From NCBI RefSeq assembly GCF_905147045.1, contig NC_065905.1:10912001-10976000 (forward strand): a stretch of DNA of 64,000 bases, written 5' to 3'. Origin of the DNA: Nymphalis io (Eukaryota; Arthropoda; Insecta; Lepidoptera; Nymphalidae). Position 1 is the first letter of the stretch, and each line of letters begins with the position of its first letter. The notes under the pieces are model-generated. The model searched no databases and had not been told where the DNA came from. It saw only the letters and a list, made by a program, of their open reading frames with translations. The position numbers and the translations under genes were made by a program. Shown here one piece after another: positions 13,189-26,135 of this stretch.

Positions 13189-13320
13189 TATTTAATAATA
13201 ATATAATAATACACCTTTAGTCATAATAGAGATTGAACATAGTGTTTAAATATTACAATTTGGCTTGTACAAATTAATTTAATTCCAATATATGATTTGA
13301 AACTTCTGTTCAAATCCATT

Positions 13321-13490
13321 TTTGTGTTTAAGGAAATCATTGTGAGAAAAACATCGAAATAAATTCTTCTGTAATGTATGTTTATCCACCGGCTGGCACT
13401 GGACTCTGGAGTAGCGTGGTTGAAATAAGCTTTACGCATTCTAATTCATAGGAGACTAGGCCTTTGCCGAGCATTAACGGGACTGTTATA
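13321..13490 (+). mobile_element. SINE-A-like fragment, old
   Basis: Remnants in plus orientation: CATTGTGAGAAAAACATCG, GAGTAGCGTGGTTGAAATAA and GCCGAGCATTAACGGGACTG. Confidence 0.45.
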
Positions 13491-13704
13491 TTCCATGTAA
13501 AAAACAGTTAAATACATACATAAATTTTACTTAAAATAATAGCTACTTTCTCTTGTTTATAAAAAAAATAATTAAGAACATTTATCATTTCAGTTCAACA
13601 AAAAAATGTATTCTAAGCCCAAATGAGTAAATATGATTAATGATGACCCGGCCTTTCGCAACGTAAATTATGTATAAGAGTATGTATTCATTTATTTAAA
13701 ATTT

Positions 13705-14536
13705 ATACTATGTATCTATATTAATATTATAAAGAGGTAAAGTTTGTGAGGTTGTAGGGGGTAATCTCTGGATTTATTGAACCGATTTTGAAAATTATTT
13801 TAACAAAAGAAATTCACACTATTTGTGAGTGTCGTAGGCTATATATTAACCCGAAAAATGAAAAGACTTTTTGGTGGTAGTCGGATTTGCAATGTAAGTC
13901 GGAGAAAAAACGGTCGAACGAAAACGTTTCTTACGAACGCTGCCTTAAAGATATATGATTGGGTTTTAGAGAAAAGTTGTAGAACTTGATAATGCCTACA
14001 AAAAAAGTCAGCGACAGCATATGTCTAACTTTTATATTTAAGAAACAAAAAGTAGTTTTTTATGTTAAAAAAATAATTTGAATCGTTAGGTCATGTTTAT
14101 TTATTAAAAATTATGAATTATTATCAAAATAAGTACACTTATTGTCAAGTGCTTAAAATAAAAGACCGTTTATAAGAAGCCGTTTTACTGCATATAATGG
14201 TTAAAGAGATTATACGATATAGGTATGGAACCGCGACCGTGTCTTGAATTTAGTAAAGTAAATTTGTATTTAGAAATAAATTGCTTTATCACCAAGAAAA
14301 TTTTATTTAGATATAATAATTTTTTACAGTATGTTTTTTGGTTGCATAGTTTAAGAGATAATTTAAAAATGTCAAATACGCGAAACAATTTTTTTTTAAT
14401 GTTCGGCCAACGCGACTTTTGGCAGTCAAGAAATAAATCATAGCACTCAGTACTAACCGAACAACTCATAATTTCATCGAAAGTAAAAATGTAGTAAAAA
14501 TGTTTACCGCCCAACGAAGTGGGCACGGGTCAGCTA
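13705..14536 (+). mobile_element. Helitron-like non-autonomous element (CTAG end)
   Basis: Begins near TATTAATATTATAAAGAGGT, has TTATTGAACCGATTTTGAAA, and ends GGGCACGGGTCAGCTAG before T. Ends of the CTRR type next to T are a Helitron hallmark; no Rep/helicase sequence is seen. Its antisense frame (14526-14185) is not a recognisable protein. Confidence 0.45.
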
Positions 14537-14621
14537 GTATACAATATAAGTAAAACAATCGTTTGTTACCAATAACACAGGCGTTAAGTTGCCTAACTCA
14601 CACTTCAACTTACAGATGATC

Positions 14622-14624
<3 letters not shown>

Positions 14625-14678
<54 letters not shown>
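14625..14678. repeat. (TA)n microsatellite
   Basis: 54 bp of perfect TA repeat. Confidence 0.97.
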
Positions 14679-14679
<1 letters not shown>

Positions 14680-14684
14680 CTAAT

Positions 14685-14845
14685 ATTATAAATGCGAATG
14701 TTTGTTTGTTTCTTACGCTTTGACGCCTAAGCCACTAAACCGATTTTAAAAAATTCTTTCACCAATGGAATGCTACATTATCAGCGAGTAACATTTTACA
14801 CGCCGGGGAAACCGCGGGTAAAACGTAATTATATTTTTGTGTTTA
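14685..14845 (+). mobile_element. Helitron-like 5' fragment
   Basis: CTAATATTATAAATGCGAAT and CTAAGCCACTAAACCGATTT are the usual left end of this repeat; it fades after CCGCGGGTAAAACG. Confidence 0.5.
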
Positions 14846-15510
14846 TATGGAAATGAATTTTACTATTCGAACACACAAAGATATAAGACAGACGAACTTA
14901 ATATTCGTTCATAGATATTACGTCATTTCAATAAACATATCTATTATAATGGACTTAAGGTTCGAATTTTATAAATTGAAAATATTTTTAGTCACTTATC
15001 AAGGTCAGGTGTAGAACTAGGTACTTAGACGTTCAAATAAAGTGTTCGTATGTATAAGTGAATTCTATTTTTCAAGTAAATATGGTTATTTCGAGTGTTA
15101 TCCAACTTGAAATCAAGTCAACAATGAATTTGAATTTACATACGACGTGTTTAGATAACGTTTTCAGAGAAAATGTATGCAGTTAAAACCGAGACAGTAC
15201 GTTTTATTTGTTTTTTTTTTTTGAATTAATTAAGAATATAATTTTGAACCATAAAAATATGTTAAATAATATTGTAATGTATAATTTATTTTATGACTGC
15301 TTTTTAAGTAAAACGTTCATTGGACTATTTTCGTGGAATTTCTAATAAACATACTGTATCTCTGCATAGTAATATCGCTAGACAACCCGATGTGTTGTTC
15401 AGGCATATATCCACATTCGTTCTCCACTTTTATATCGGTACATGTTATAATTGTTTTTGTACCTACCTACCTACAAACTAATACAGTATTAATCACCAGG
15501 TACATATTAT

Positions 15511-15712
15511 AATTTGTAATTATAATTCATCTCGTGCTTGACGGTGAAGGAAAACATCGTGAGGAAACCTGCATGTGTCTAATTTCATTGAAATTCTGCC
15601 ACATGTGTATTCTACCAACCCGCATTGGAGCAGCGTGGTGGAATAAGCTCTAAACCTTCTCCTCAAAAAGGAGAGGCCTTAGCCTAACAGTGGGACATTA
15701 ACAGGCTGTTAC
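15511..15712 (+). mobile_element. SINE-A, 5' truncated
   Basis: Lacks the tRNA-like head. Runs from ATTCATCTCGTGCTTGACGG to GTGGGACATTAACAGGCTGT. Confidence 0.9.
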
Positions 15713-16074
15713 TGTACTGTTTTACTGTAAATTTTATAAGGCAAAGTTCAGACTTTCGTGATATACTCAAAAACGACCGAAAGAATTTTCACACGGTTTT
15801 TACAAATGGGGCGAGTGATTCATGAGCAAAGTTTAGGTGTATTTTGTTTGTAATTATGGTTGTAAATTGTCTAATTAATTAAAGTTGTCGAAAAAAAGAT
15901 GTCGACTGGGAGTTTTACTGGCAGGCACCACCTACACCAATACATATGTATTAACGATATGAACGTTGTATTTAGACCCTTATTATACCTGAACAGGTAG
16001 CTAGTTATATAATTTTACAATAGTTTTATAATTTTGCAAATGCACGCCTTTTTTCAACGCTTGCACGCTGTTTG

Positions 16075-16265
16075 TCAAACCCAGGCAAGCACCACTGAAT
16101 GTTCATGTGCTTAATTTGTGTTGTTGTGTTGTCTCGTGCTTGACAGTGAAGGAAAACCTGCATGTGCCTGATTTCATTGAAATTCGTGGAATAATAAGCT
16201 CAAACTTTCTTCTCAAAAGGGAGAGGAGGCCTTAGGCTAGCAGTGGGACATTAACAGGCTGTTAC
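16075..16265 (+). mobile_element. SINE-A, internally deleted
   Basis: Has the end of the head (CAAACCCAGGCAAGCACCAC) and both ends of the body, but lacks the CTGCCACATGTGTATTC...GCATTGGAGCAGC section. Confidence 0.87.
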
Positions 16266-16664
16266 AGTACGCTGTTTTTAAAACTTGGCTTAGTTCAGCG
16301 GGATTAGTTAAACAATTTTGTGTCTTCTTCTTTCTAATGTCAAATCAATGATGACAGAAAGAGAAAAATCAGTGTTTAACAAAACAGCGGCTAACGTTTA
16401 TAAGTAAGACCGTAAGTGTCTTAGGAAAATTTGAAAGTTCATTAACTTCCAAATATACATATATAAACATATAGCGGTACCTTATATGGTAACATGAAGA
16501 TATACATACGAAAAGTTATGGGAACCGCTCCTTTATTTCACTGTGTACATGAAAATTCTTGGTAATTTACACCCGTTTTCATCTATTTCAAAACTAATTA
16601 TTCAACATAATTTACCTCGTAATTATAGTTAATTAATGGTAATTAATTTAAATATGATGTTATT

Positions 16665-16750
16665 TCTTACATCGCCAACGTCTATTAGCAGTGATGGCCA
16701 CTTACCATGATGGCCCGTTTGCCCGTCCATCACCTATCACATAAATAAAT
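16665..16750 (+). mobile_element. SINE-B 3' fragment
   Basis: TTCTTACATCGCCAACGTCT, GGCCACTTACCATGATGGCC and an A tail. Confidence 0.75.
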
Positions 16751-16985
16751 TAAAAAAAAAACACTCTGCCTTTAAATTACAACATAGTATATACACTAGA
16801 CATTGTCGGATATTTACAACGATAAAATGATGAAAATGGAAAAAAAAACCAAGTTCACATCGTTGAGAGACGCCTAACGTGTAGAAAGTTGCTTTATTGA
16901 GTTAATAAAAACTAAGTATGGTGGGACGAGACCTACTTATTTCGTATATACTTTTTGTCAGTTAAATTGTTATGTTATACATAAA

Positions 16986-17080
16986 AGTCGAAATGGTCCA
17001 GTGGTTAGAATGCGGGCATCTGAACCGAAGATATCGGGTTCGAACCCGTTCAAGTACCACTGAGCTTGTTTACTCTGATT
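16986..17080 (+). mobile_element. SINE-A-like tRNA head
   Basis: GTCGAAATGGTCCAGTGGTT and GGGTTCGAACCCGTTCAAGT followed by unrelated sequence. A related SINE with a different body, or a truncated copy. Confidence 0.65.
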
Positions 17081-17233
17081 TGTATTTAATAATAATTAAT
17101 ATAATTTCAGTGCATGCTACGGTTGAATTGGTGGATTTAACGATTTTTTTGATTTTGATTTGATATTTTGTAATGGAAACTGTGTCGTGACCATCTCCAT
17201 AATTATTAATCTGTGAAATGTTGATAGTGAAAA

Positions 17234-17594
17234 ATAATGTCCTCCAGACCGATTTCGACCACGGCAGCCAATCTCAAAAGTGATTAGCCAACTACGCATA
17301 GATAATATAGTGCACAAGTATGTGCGCAAACACAGGTGCACTGTCTATTCCCTAACACACATAATCCGTTGGAACGACAATCCGACACGACGAAAGAGTT
17401 CAGGCGCAGGACCAACGGCTTTACGTGCACGTCCGAGGCAGGGGATTGAACATACTTTTAACTTCCAGACTCCGGGCTGTTACTGAGAATTTTCTGACAG
17501 AAAAACCCCATAACTTTTCATTGGCCCGACCTGGGAATTGAACCCAGGTCCTCCGCGTCTGCAGTCCTTACAACAAGCCACTAGACCAACGAGA
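17234..17594 (-). mobile_element. SINE-D, full length
   Basis: ATGTCCTCCAGACCGATTTC at the tail side, AGTTCAGGCGCAGGACCAAC in the body, and a tRNA-like head GAATTGAACCCAGGTCCTCC with CACTAGACCAACGAG. Confidence 0.9.
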
Positions 17595-18053
17595 AAAATA
17601 CACGACAAGTATACATATATTGTCCGCCACGAGATAAGCGACGTAGGCGTAACTATACTCCTTAAAAAAATCTAATTTACATATTAAATTTCAAAACTAA
17701 AATAAATTAGATATGAATTATTAATGGCGTATTTTGCAGAAACGTTAATTTGAATTCCTTTACAAAATATATAAGTTTACACTTTATTATTAATAGTAAC
17801 GCAGTGTTCGTAACGGATAAATCTCAGCCGAAGTTTCCGCGTTCGAACGTTCGTAGGAATCTATTGTCATGAGCTTTTCCACGATAGAAAAGCCCGTGAC
17901 TACAAGATTTCGGCCTAGGGGCCCCGCTACGCCGAAAATAATATTATATTACTCTAATCGCTTTGGAATGACCTCAAATGTAAAAGCGCCTCAGGACCTT
18001 GGACGCGAAGGTCCGAGCTTGGATATAAAAAAATTTAATATACATAATTAAAA

Positions 18054-18261
18054 AAACATAGACGGGCCGGTTGTCATGGTATGACGGGCCGGTTGGCCGT
18101 CACGCCGAAGGTTGTGGGTCCTGAGTCTGGGTGTAATTACCTATATAAGTATGTATTTACAAATGAAAAGTAGTATATGTAGTATATCAGTTGTCTGGTT
18201 TCCATAGTACAAGATCTGATTTTGGGATCAGATGGCCGTGTGTGAATAATAAAGTCCTAGG
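18054..18261 (+). mobile_element. SINE-C, forward copy with target-site duplication
   Basis: Bounded by 10 bp ATAATTAAAA at 18044-18053 and 18262-18271. The head GACGGGCCGGTTG is partly duplicated and has lost its anticodon-side arm. The body ends CCGTGTGTGAATAATAAAGT. Confidence 0.88.
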
Positions 18262-18840
18262 ATAATTAAAATGTATGGTGATATATAAGCAAACATTATA
18301 ATATATATCGAGCAATTCGATTAAACAGCGACTGTACACTATATATATGTATTTATACACACTATATATTCAACAACAGTCTAATATTATAATGTCAAAG
18401 TTATATATTAATCGCTTCAGTAATATTTAGTACGAATGCGAAAAATTGCACTAACAAAGTTTAAATAAGATTTGATATTTGAGGTTTTAAAAAAACCGAG
18501 TACAACTGTTTTGATGGGCATTTTTTTTAATTCTAGTTACTTGTTCCTAATAGAAAAAAAGGAAATGACGTGAAAGCCCCATTTCGGTGAAAAAAGGCGA
18601 AAGTTGTCTCCTAAACCGTTTTGTTTCATGAACGCGTACAAATATTAATGATGCATGAGTTTAGCTCATAATGTGCTTTTGAATAAGATTAATTTATCAC
18701 TGTTTTTTTTAATGGTAACGTCTGTTTAAAGTATTTAATTGATGGTTTACAATTGACGAATACGAATATTTAGTAGTTTGACTTAAACACATTAATAAAA
18801 TAAAATTAATGATTAATATTGTAAAAAAGTTTTTATTCAA

Positions 18841-19020
18841 TACTAGCTGCCCGACGCGACATCGTACGGATGAAATGTGAATTTTATTTACTTCCGGATC
18901 GCAGCTTTAACTAGCTACCCTGGCTTAAACACACAAAAAAAATCCAAATCGATCCGGTCCAGTTGACTGATATAAAAACGTGTGGAATATTTATATGTAT
19001 AGAGGTGAATGATCCGACCC
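18841..19020 (-). mobile_element. Helitron-like 3' fragment
   Basis: ACTAGCTGCCCGACGCGACA is the reverse complement of a CTAG-T terminus; the rest is degenerate. Confidence 0.4.
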
Positions 19021-19313
19021 AATTACATTGTTAATATGAAAAAATAGTTTGATAAAGACAAAAAAAATAGTCTATAATTGAAATAGGTCAATTAACAGTA
19101 CGTTTTTATAGGTAAGCGAGCGAAAGCACTAACAGATGGTAAACGGTCACTGTCACCAATACACATTTGCACGGTAAAAGTCCTGCTAACTATGGTGTTA
19201 TGACCCTGTAATTACACTTACTCCCCAATAACACAGCAATGCAAGTATTTCTGGCGCGGGAATTTCAGACGGATCCACACGGGGACATAGTTCTCGCTGG
19301 TGGGAACCACTTA

Positions 19314-19432
19314 TTTATTTATTCTTTATTGCACAAGATTTACAAACATAAACATGCAAAGGCGGCCTTATCACTTACAGTGATCTCTTCCAGGCAACCT
19401 CTGTAAAGAGAAATATTTATGTTCTTTTTTAA
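19314..19432 (-). mobile_element. LINE 3' tail fragment
   Basis: Contains TTATTCTTTATTGCACAAGA and AAAGGCGGCCTTATCACTTA with GATCTCTTCCAGGCAACC, the reverse orientation of the same kind of LINE 3' end as at 34.0 kb. Confidence 0.65.
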
Positions 19433-20496
19433 CCTTACCACCACCACACTTACCACGGAAACGATTTTATTTTTCATTATAATCCATCAGTTAAGCACTT
19501 TATTTAAAGCAATAAAAATCGTCCTAAGGATTTTGAATTATTAAGATAAAATCTGTCAAACAGACATACACTTTATTAGAAAATAGTTAAGGTTTTGTTT
19601 TAGTGACTTATGACTAACTATACATGACTTATGTTTCATATCAATCATATTATACGCATAAATTGTCTGACCGATACAAATTGAGCAGTCATGACGAATC
19701 ACCTGTTTATACGTAGCATATTTTATCATCGCTTATATATACTGTATAGCCGGAGAGTTTATAAATGTGGCTGAAATATATATATATGCGTGAAATTGCG
19801 CCCCGTAGCGTTTATATATTTAATGTATATCGGATTAGTTTAGTGGAATTATCTTTAAATCTTCTAAAAAAGAGAAGACATTAATTCAAAAATTACATCT
19901 TTACTGTGCTTACGAACATACGAATACATAAAAAAAATATATAAATGTTATTCTCTTCGTGTTCATCGCAGTTGAATTATGATTTATAAAATGTTTTACG
20001 ATATTAAATTATAAATGATGTGTCATGTTCATATGTCTATTAAGCAATCAATAAAAATACTTAAGAAGGAAGGCCGCTCTTGCTACACTCTGACCTACGG
20101 CTCGAGGACCTTGAGGTTAAGTATGCTTTTTATTCTTAAAGTTATTTATTTAACAATATAAACAAACAAATAACAATTAAATTATGGTATGACAAAAACG
20201 AAAGTTTTTCTTGAGCGCTTCTCCGTCTATTTACATGCAATATACGCTTTACTTGTTTTAAATAATAATTTTTCATCTTATATTCAATATTAATAATAAT
20301 TATTTGTCGTCATATTCTGTTATCTAAGCTACTTATTAAGCGAAAAATCTTGTAAGAGCAAGTACGCGGTCCGTATTTTATTGATAGTTACTATTTTTTG
20401 TTAGCATACATTGTACACATTTTTTTTAGTTACATAGCTTTAGCGTACTACATAGTACGTGTATTGAAACGAATGTTCGTTTATCTCGAGACAAAC

Positions 20497-20665
20497 AAAC
20501 ATTCCAATGTGTCTATTTGTTACACTTTCACGGCTAATCAACGGAAATGATGTTAATGAAATTTGGTATCAAGCGATCTTGAACCCAAGGAAGACCAACC
20601 CCATTGTGTACTTTATATACCAAACACCTGCCGGAAGCAGGCGTAGCCGCGGGCGAAAACTAGTT
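20497..20665 (+). mobile_element. Helitron-like fragment
   Basis: ACACTTTCACGGCTAATCAA, GAAATTTGGTATCAAGCGAT and a terminus GCCGCGGGCGAAAACTAG followed by T. Confidence 0.55.
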
Positions 20666-21535
20666 GTAAATAGTTTAATGTTTGTATGAGTTCATCCAAA
20701 GAGTTAGCCAGAGCTAGAGAGTAAGCAAACAATAAAGCAACACACAACCGACGTAAATATGAAACACTTTTTTAATTAATAATAATTGTATATTCACTGA
20801 CTTGCGCGTCCGTGGCATTTTTTAATGCTGTTTTTTTGTTGTTCCGCACCGTTAATTGAGAATTTAAATTCTAATACATTATATATATATATTCAGAAAT
20901 CTAGATCTATTAATTCATAATTGAATTAAATATTTTTATTATAATTTACCTAGCGGATCCCGAGCCGTCGAGGTTTACGTGGAGCAAGATTAAATCCAGC
21001 AACAGCCAAATGACCTACTCATCGTCAGACAGATAAAAAATCTAAAATTATTACAAATGAAGTCAATGTCATAATCACAACCTTGTTTTCAAGTATTCTA
21101 TTCGGATGTTTTTATTACGTACTTTCAGTAAAGTACTAAAAATTTAACAATTTAATCGATCTATTAACGCTCCGGACTGGACTGATATAAAACGGTGAAT
21201 TGAGATTTTTCAATTCAAAGATGAATTAATTTTTTTTTTACATAGATGTTTATAAATTAGCTAAACCGTTGTCCATTTGTGCGCTCTTCACCAGTTTCCG
21301 CAACGCGTCTATAGTGTTTATTTTTAAGCAAGTAAGTAATTTAATTACAATTGGCATCATTTATTTCGATATAGCTAGACTGCGATACTAGTCAAGGTGC
21401 TCCGTCAATTATATTTTATGATTCAATTACCTTCTGTACTGCCCGAGCGTGGATCAACACTCATTATTATTCGTGAGTTTTTTTACATTTTACATTAACA
21501 GCCTTTCATCGTTTTACTTTTAATAAAAAATAGTT

Positions 21536-21692
21536 TTCACCCGCGGAGAAGGTAGGTGTTACGTATAAAAAGCCAATGCCCTTCGTGGGGTTCAAGCTTC
21601 ATACCAAATTTCAACAAAATCTTTTCGACGGTTTCGCCGTGAAAGCGTAACAAGCAGACAGAGTTACTTTCGTATTTATAATATTAGTATAT
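21536..21692 (-). mobile_element. Helitron-like fragment
   Basis: ATACCAAATTTCAACAAAAT, TCGCCGTGAAAGCGTAACAA and TCGTATTTATAATATTAGTA, in reverse orientation. Confidence 0.55.
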
Positions 21693-21838
21693 ATTTGATT
21701 TCATTACGATGACGTGACATAATCGTATGATGTTTTTATAGTATCTGTATTTAGATATCATGTTTTCAATTACAAACAACTACTTTTATTTTGTTTAAGT
21801 AAATGAAAGAAAAAATTCATTAATGTCTTTAAGTAATC

Positions 21839-22156
21839 GAGGAAGCCGAGATGGCCCAGTGGTTAGAACGCGTGAATCTTATCCGATGATCGTGGGTTCA
21901 AACCCGGGCAAGCACCACTGTATTTTCATGTGCTTAATTTGTGATTATAATTCATCTCGTGCTTAACGGTGAAGGAAAACATCGTGAGGAAACCTGCATG
22001 TGTCTAATTTCATTGAAATTCTGCCACATGTGTATTCTACCAACCCGCATTGGAGCAGCGTGGTGGAATAAGCTCTACAACCTTCTCCTCAAAAGGGAGA
22101 GGAGGCCTTAGCCCAGCAGTGGGACATTAACAGGCTGTTACGTTTTTTTTTACGTT
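21839..22156 (+). mobile_element. SINE-A, full length with target-site duplication
   Basis: Bounded by 11 bp TTTAAGTAATC at 21828-21838 and 22157-22167. The head GCCGAGATGGCCCAGTGG starts at 21845, the body ends at CAGGCTGTTAC, and a T-rich tail follows. The best-defined copy of the family here. Confidence 0.95.
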
Positions 22157-22247
22157 TTTAAGTAATCTCATCAACCTATACATATGGAATCAATAAAATG
22201 AATAATAAGCATCACGGAAGTTTGAAGTGTGTAATTTGTTCGTTATT

Positions 22248-22530
22248 AATAATAATAATAATAATATCCTGGGACATTTTTCACACACGGCCATCTGATC
22301 CCAAATTAAGCTTGTACAAAGCTTGTGCTATGGAAACCAGACAACTGATATACTACATATACTACTTTTCTTTTGTAAATACATACTTATGTAGATAATT
22401 ACACCCAGACTCAGGATAAACAGACATGTTCATGCACACAAATGTTTGTCCTGGGTGGGAATCGAACCCACAACCTTCGGCATGAAAGGCAAGTATCTAC
22501 CAACCACGCCAACCGGCTCGTCAAATATTA
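22248..22530 (-). mobile_element. SINE-C, full length
   Basis: Preceded by (TAA)n. ATCCTGGGACATTTTTCACA to GCCAACCGGCTCGTCAAATA. The best-preserved copy. Confidence 0.92.
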
Positions 22531-23138
22531 TAGGCTATTCATTTAGTTTTAGTAATTTTGGTGAATGTTTAAAATTAATGTGCAAGAAAGCTATGGAAGC
22601 TAATTGGTATTTGTGATATATTCATATTTAATATTATTTTTTACTATTTGTATATAATATAATTGTAAGTAATAAAATAAAATATGAGAGCCTTGAAAGT
22701 CTCCGAGAGTGGAAAGTATACTTGGATTTTAATTTTTAACCGAAGGTCGAGCGTTTTAGCATTTTTTCATAATAATTATTTTTCTCTATTTAGGCCGTTG
22801 CATATTTTATACAATTTCCACACATCTTATTAAATCTGCATCTGCATCATTTGGTTAAAATTTATTCGACCCACTCCCCTGCGGCCTTTCCATAATACTC
22901 TCTGTGGCCTATATACATTAGAACAATGAATCGTTTCCATTCTATTTATGTATAACAAAGATATTGTGGGAATAACAAATTAATTAAATTACAATTCAAG
23001 TAAATAATGGCCTGATTTTTGTTTATATATTTATAAATAATTAGCTAAGTACAAAGCTACCTAGTTTTATATTATAATTATGATTTTTTTTTACTTAGTA
23101 ATATAAAATTTTAATTTGTAAGGCTATGTTTTTTCACA

Positions 23139-23411
23139 GTAACAGCTTGTGAATGTTGGGCTAAGGCCTCCTCTCCCTTTTCGAGGAGAAAGTTTGGAGC
23201 TTACTCCACCACGCTGCTCCAATGCCGGTTGGTGGAATACACACGTGGCAGAATTTCTGTGAAATTAGACACATGCAGGTTTCCTCACGATCTATTCCTT
23301 CCTTCATCGTCAAACACGAGATGAATTATAAACACAAATTAAGCACATGAAAATTCAGTGGTGCTTGCCCGGGTTTGAACCCACGATCATCGGTTAAGAT
23401 TCACGCGTTCT
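23139..23411 (-). mobile_element. SINE-A, nearly complete
   Basis: Reverse copy ending inside the head at GGTTAAGATTCACGCGTTCT; the A-box end is missing. Confidence 0.9.
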
Positions 23412-24882
23412 TACATTTCTTGTTCTTATATATTTACAATGATCACAATTCAGGTGAGAAGACGACGCGCGCGTTGCGTGTTCGTTTTGGAAAACAACGG
23501 GCCTATACAAAATGCCATAGCGATTGACGATTTAATTTGCAGAAAAAACTTATATTCATAGAAATGACATTTGTATTCTTTAGATTTATTTTCAAAAAAC
23601 GACTACTACAATAGTAGCGTGATAATCTTTATTCTGGAACAGTTATAGATCTCAATTAATTTTGTCTTGTAAAATTAAACAAAAGTTTTTATTTGAGCGC
23701 ATTTGAATAAAGTATAATTTTAAATTAACTCATATTAAAACAGATGACCACTAGTATAATCAATGCAAGCTTCTATCGTTTGACGATACAAGAAACGTTT
23801 AATGATTAATTCCTAAACAGAAGCACCCGCACGAGACCAAACCGTATCAGTAAATCATTTAAAATGGAAATCAAAACACGAATCAATTTCAAAACTTAAT
23901 AAAAATATATTTTCCGCAACCGATAACTGTAGGCGAATATATCAATTTTCTAACAATAAAATTTAATCGATAATAATCGGCTAATTGAATGGATTCGCTA
24001 CAGCTTCGCGGGGACCGCTGAGGTTGATACAGCGAAAGCGATGCTGTAATTACAATTATATTCGGCGAATGTCAAATACAAAAGACCTGTCGATTTACGA
24101 ATTTAAAAAAAAAAACTTCAAAACGATTTATCGAGGAAAACATACATATACACGTATATACACGTATATATGGTCAGTCTGAAGGAAATCTTTGGGAATG
24201 CTTTTGTTGATGAGTTGCTTTGCTTAGCGTGCGGTTTATCGAGACGCTAAGTGGATATTATGGAACGAAATTTTCTATCAAGTTGAGACATTGCAAGCAC
24301 TTAAACAAAAACGCTCAATAAATAATGCCTTTCAATTTAAAACGCAAAGAAAACTCTAACATTTATTTTACTATTTAATTTATCATTTATTTTAATATTT
24401 AAAATCATCGTAATAAAATAAATATCACACGGCCAATCTGTAATTATTCTTGCTGTTGTGTAATTATTATAATTAATGCGATGCTTCATTAAAAGGACTT
24501 TGCAAAACATCGAGAGAGGAAATTTATAACTCATAAATTAAAATCTAGAAAGCAATAATCTTTACAATTATAATGTAAAATTAGCAGAAACTTAGGCGTC
24601 GGACAGACGACACGTTTCACTGGTAAGGTTTGCTAGTCTAATACGACGATTGGCAGATGACCTACAATCTAACATGGTTATTGATACTCGTATGAATTTG
24701 ATTGGTGAATATTAATAATAGTTTTTTTTTATTCCTCCATACAAAAGTCACTTAAGACTGTATAAGTGAACGTGATGTTTTATTTGTCAATCACCTGTCA
24801 GTCCACGCCATCAATATTTCAAGCGATCCCGTGGCGCTCCTCGTTAAGACGGAAAAGGTACTGTTGAGGGTATTTCGATGTT

Positions 24883-24979
24883 CGGGGCGCACTCAATGCC
24901 TTGGAGGGCACTGAGTGCGCCCCGAGTGGGCACAGTGGGGGTATGTGGGGCTCCGGCGAGCCCCACATACCCCCACTGT
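24883..24979. repeat. Two adjacent GC-rich hairpins
   Basis: The first stem is 24883-24900 with 24907-24924 (18 bp, one mismatch, 6-base loop), containing GGGGCGCACTCA. The second is 24932-24953 with 24958-24979 (22 bp perfect, 4-base loop CGGC), containing GTGGGGGTATGTGGGG. They sit 7 bp apart in AT-rich DNA. Sequence just to the left is shared with 6.53 kb. Confidence 0.95.
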
Positions 24980-25043
24980 TCCCGTGAGGGAAACGCGTAA
25001 TGCGTAAAAAAAAGTCATCGATATGTATAAAAAAAAAGTTAAA

Positions 25044-25273
25044 AAGCTCAATTAACCCACAGCTAGTTTAAGGTCTCCTCTTATTTTTAAGTAGAAGGCT
25101 TGAAGCTTACTCTTCACTGCTTCAAACCTTCTCCTGCTTCAATACATGGATACAGTGATTGATGATGATGAATTATAAACACAAATTAAACCCATAAAAT
25201 ATTGTGCCCGGGTTTGAACTTCGAATTATCGGTTAAGATTCACGTCTTCTAACCACTGGGCCGTCACGGCTCT
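25044..25273 (-). mobile_element. SINE-A, degenerate
   Basis: AAGGTCTCCTCTTATTTTTA in the body and GCCCGGGTTTGAACTTCGAA with ACCACTGGGCCGTCACGGCT in the head. Confidence 0.78.
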
Positions 25274-26054
25274 TTGAATCGATCTATGTATGTTTTATTC
25301 ATGATAATAATTACATTAGCTCAAAACCAATTTCATAGCACGCGTAATAATACTGCAATGAGCACCTGATTACAATTTTTATTTATATATACGATTCAGC
25401 TTTCCTTTTCAATAAAAAAACCAACACAAATAAGGTCTAGTTAGCAATGGATATTTGCGCGAATACATTTTCAATGTGAGCTTCAATCGTCTTTCATTTG
25501 AAACCTTCAATCATATTAATATTGACAATTGAATTGAACAGCAGTGGAGACCCATAAAGAGTATCAAATAAAGAGTTGATTGCCGGGAACCAAATTATAC
25601 CCCGCTTATTATGTTTTTAATTTTGTCTGACAACTGTGACCAGAGGCAGACGAGAAATAACAATGAAAATACATACACAGCCACTAGCGAAGATTGTTAA
25701 TATATAATGACCATCGAGTAGTTATTTCTTTTTAACAATCTATATCTCTCGTTGCGCTGTCAATTGTCATTTATTTACTATGATTTACTATTGGAGTCGT
25801 TTGTATCTGCAAACGTACGAATGTTTTATTCGTGAAATGTTTATGTTATTATTATACTAATAAATATGAGTTCTTTTGTTTGAACGAGCTAATGTCAAGT
25901 TTTTACGTCAGTTCTGAAAACATATTTTTTAGCGTTAAATAGTCCCTCGTTTCCACCCACACGTGAGATTGGGGAGAGCAAGTGTTAGGTAGCTAATGTG
26001 TCAAATATTTGTATTTATAACAATAATAGAGTATAAGCTATTTCTATTATAAAC

Positions 26055-26135
26055 ATCTCAAACCATTCAGTAGTTTGTGCGTGAAAGTAACAAAGATCTG
26101 GTCATCATTACAAACTTTCGTATTTAGAATATTAG
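26055..26135 (-). mobile_element. Helitron-like left-end fragment
   Basis: GTGCGTGAAAGTAACAAAGA and TTCGTATTTAGAATATTAGT. A separate CAGCTAG-T end lies at 26197-26203. Confidence 0.4.

Larger units (their letters stand above)
18272..20496. other. AT-rich non-coding DNA with two old repeat scraps
   Basis: Only the Helitron-like scrap at 18.8 kb and LINE tail at 19.3 kb are recognised. Confidence 0.55.

Noticed and set aside
14185..14526. 113-codon minus-strand frame
   Set aside because: It lies within a Helitron-like repeat and shows no Rep, helicase or other domain.
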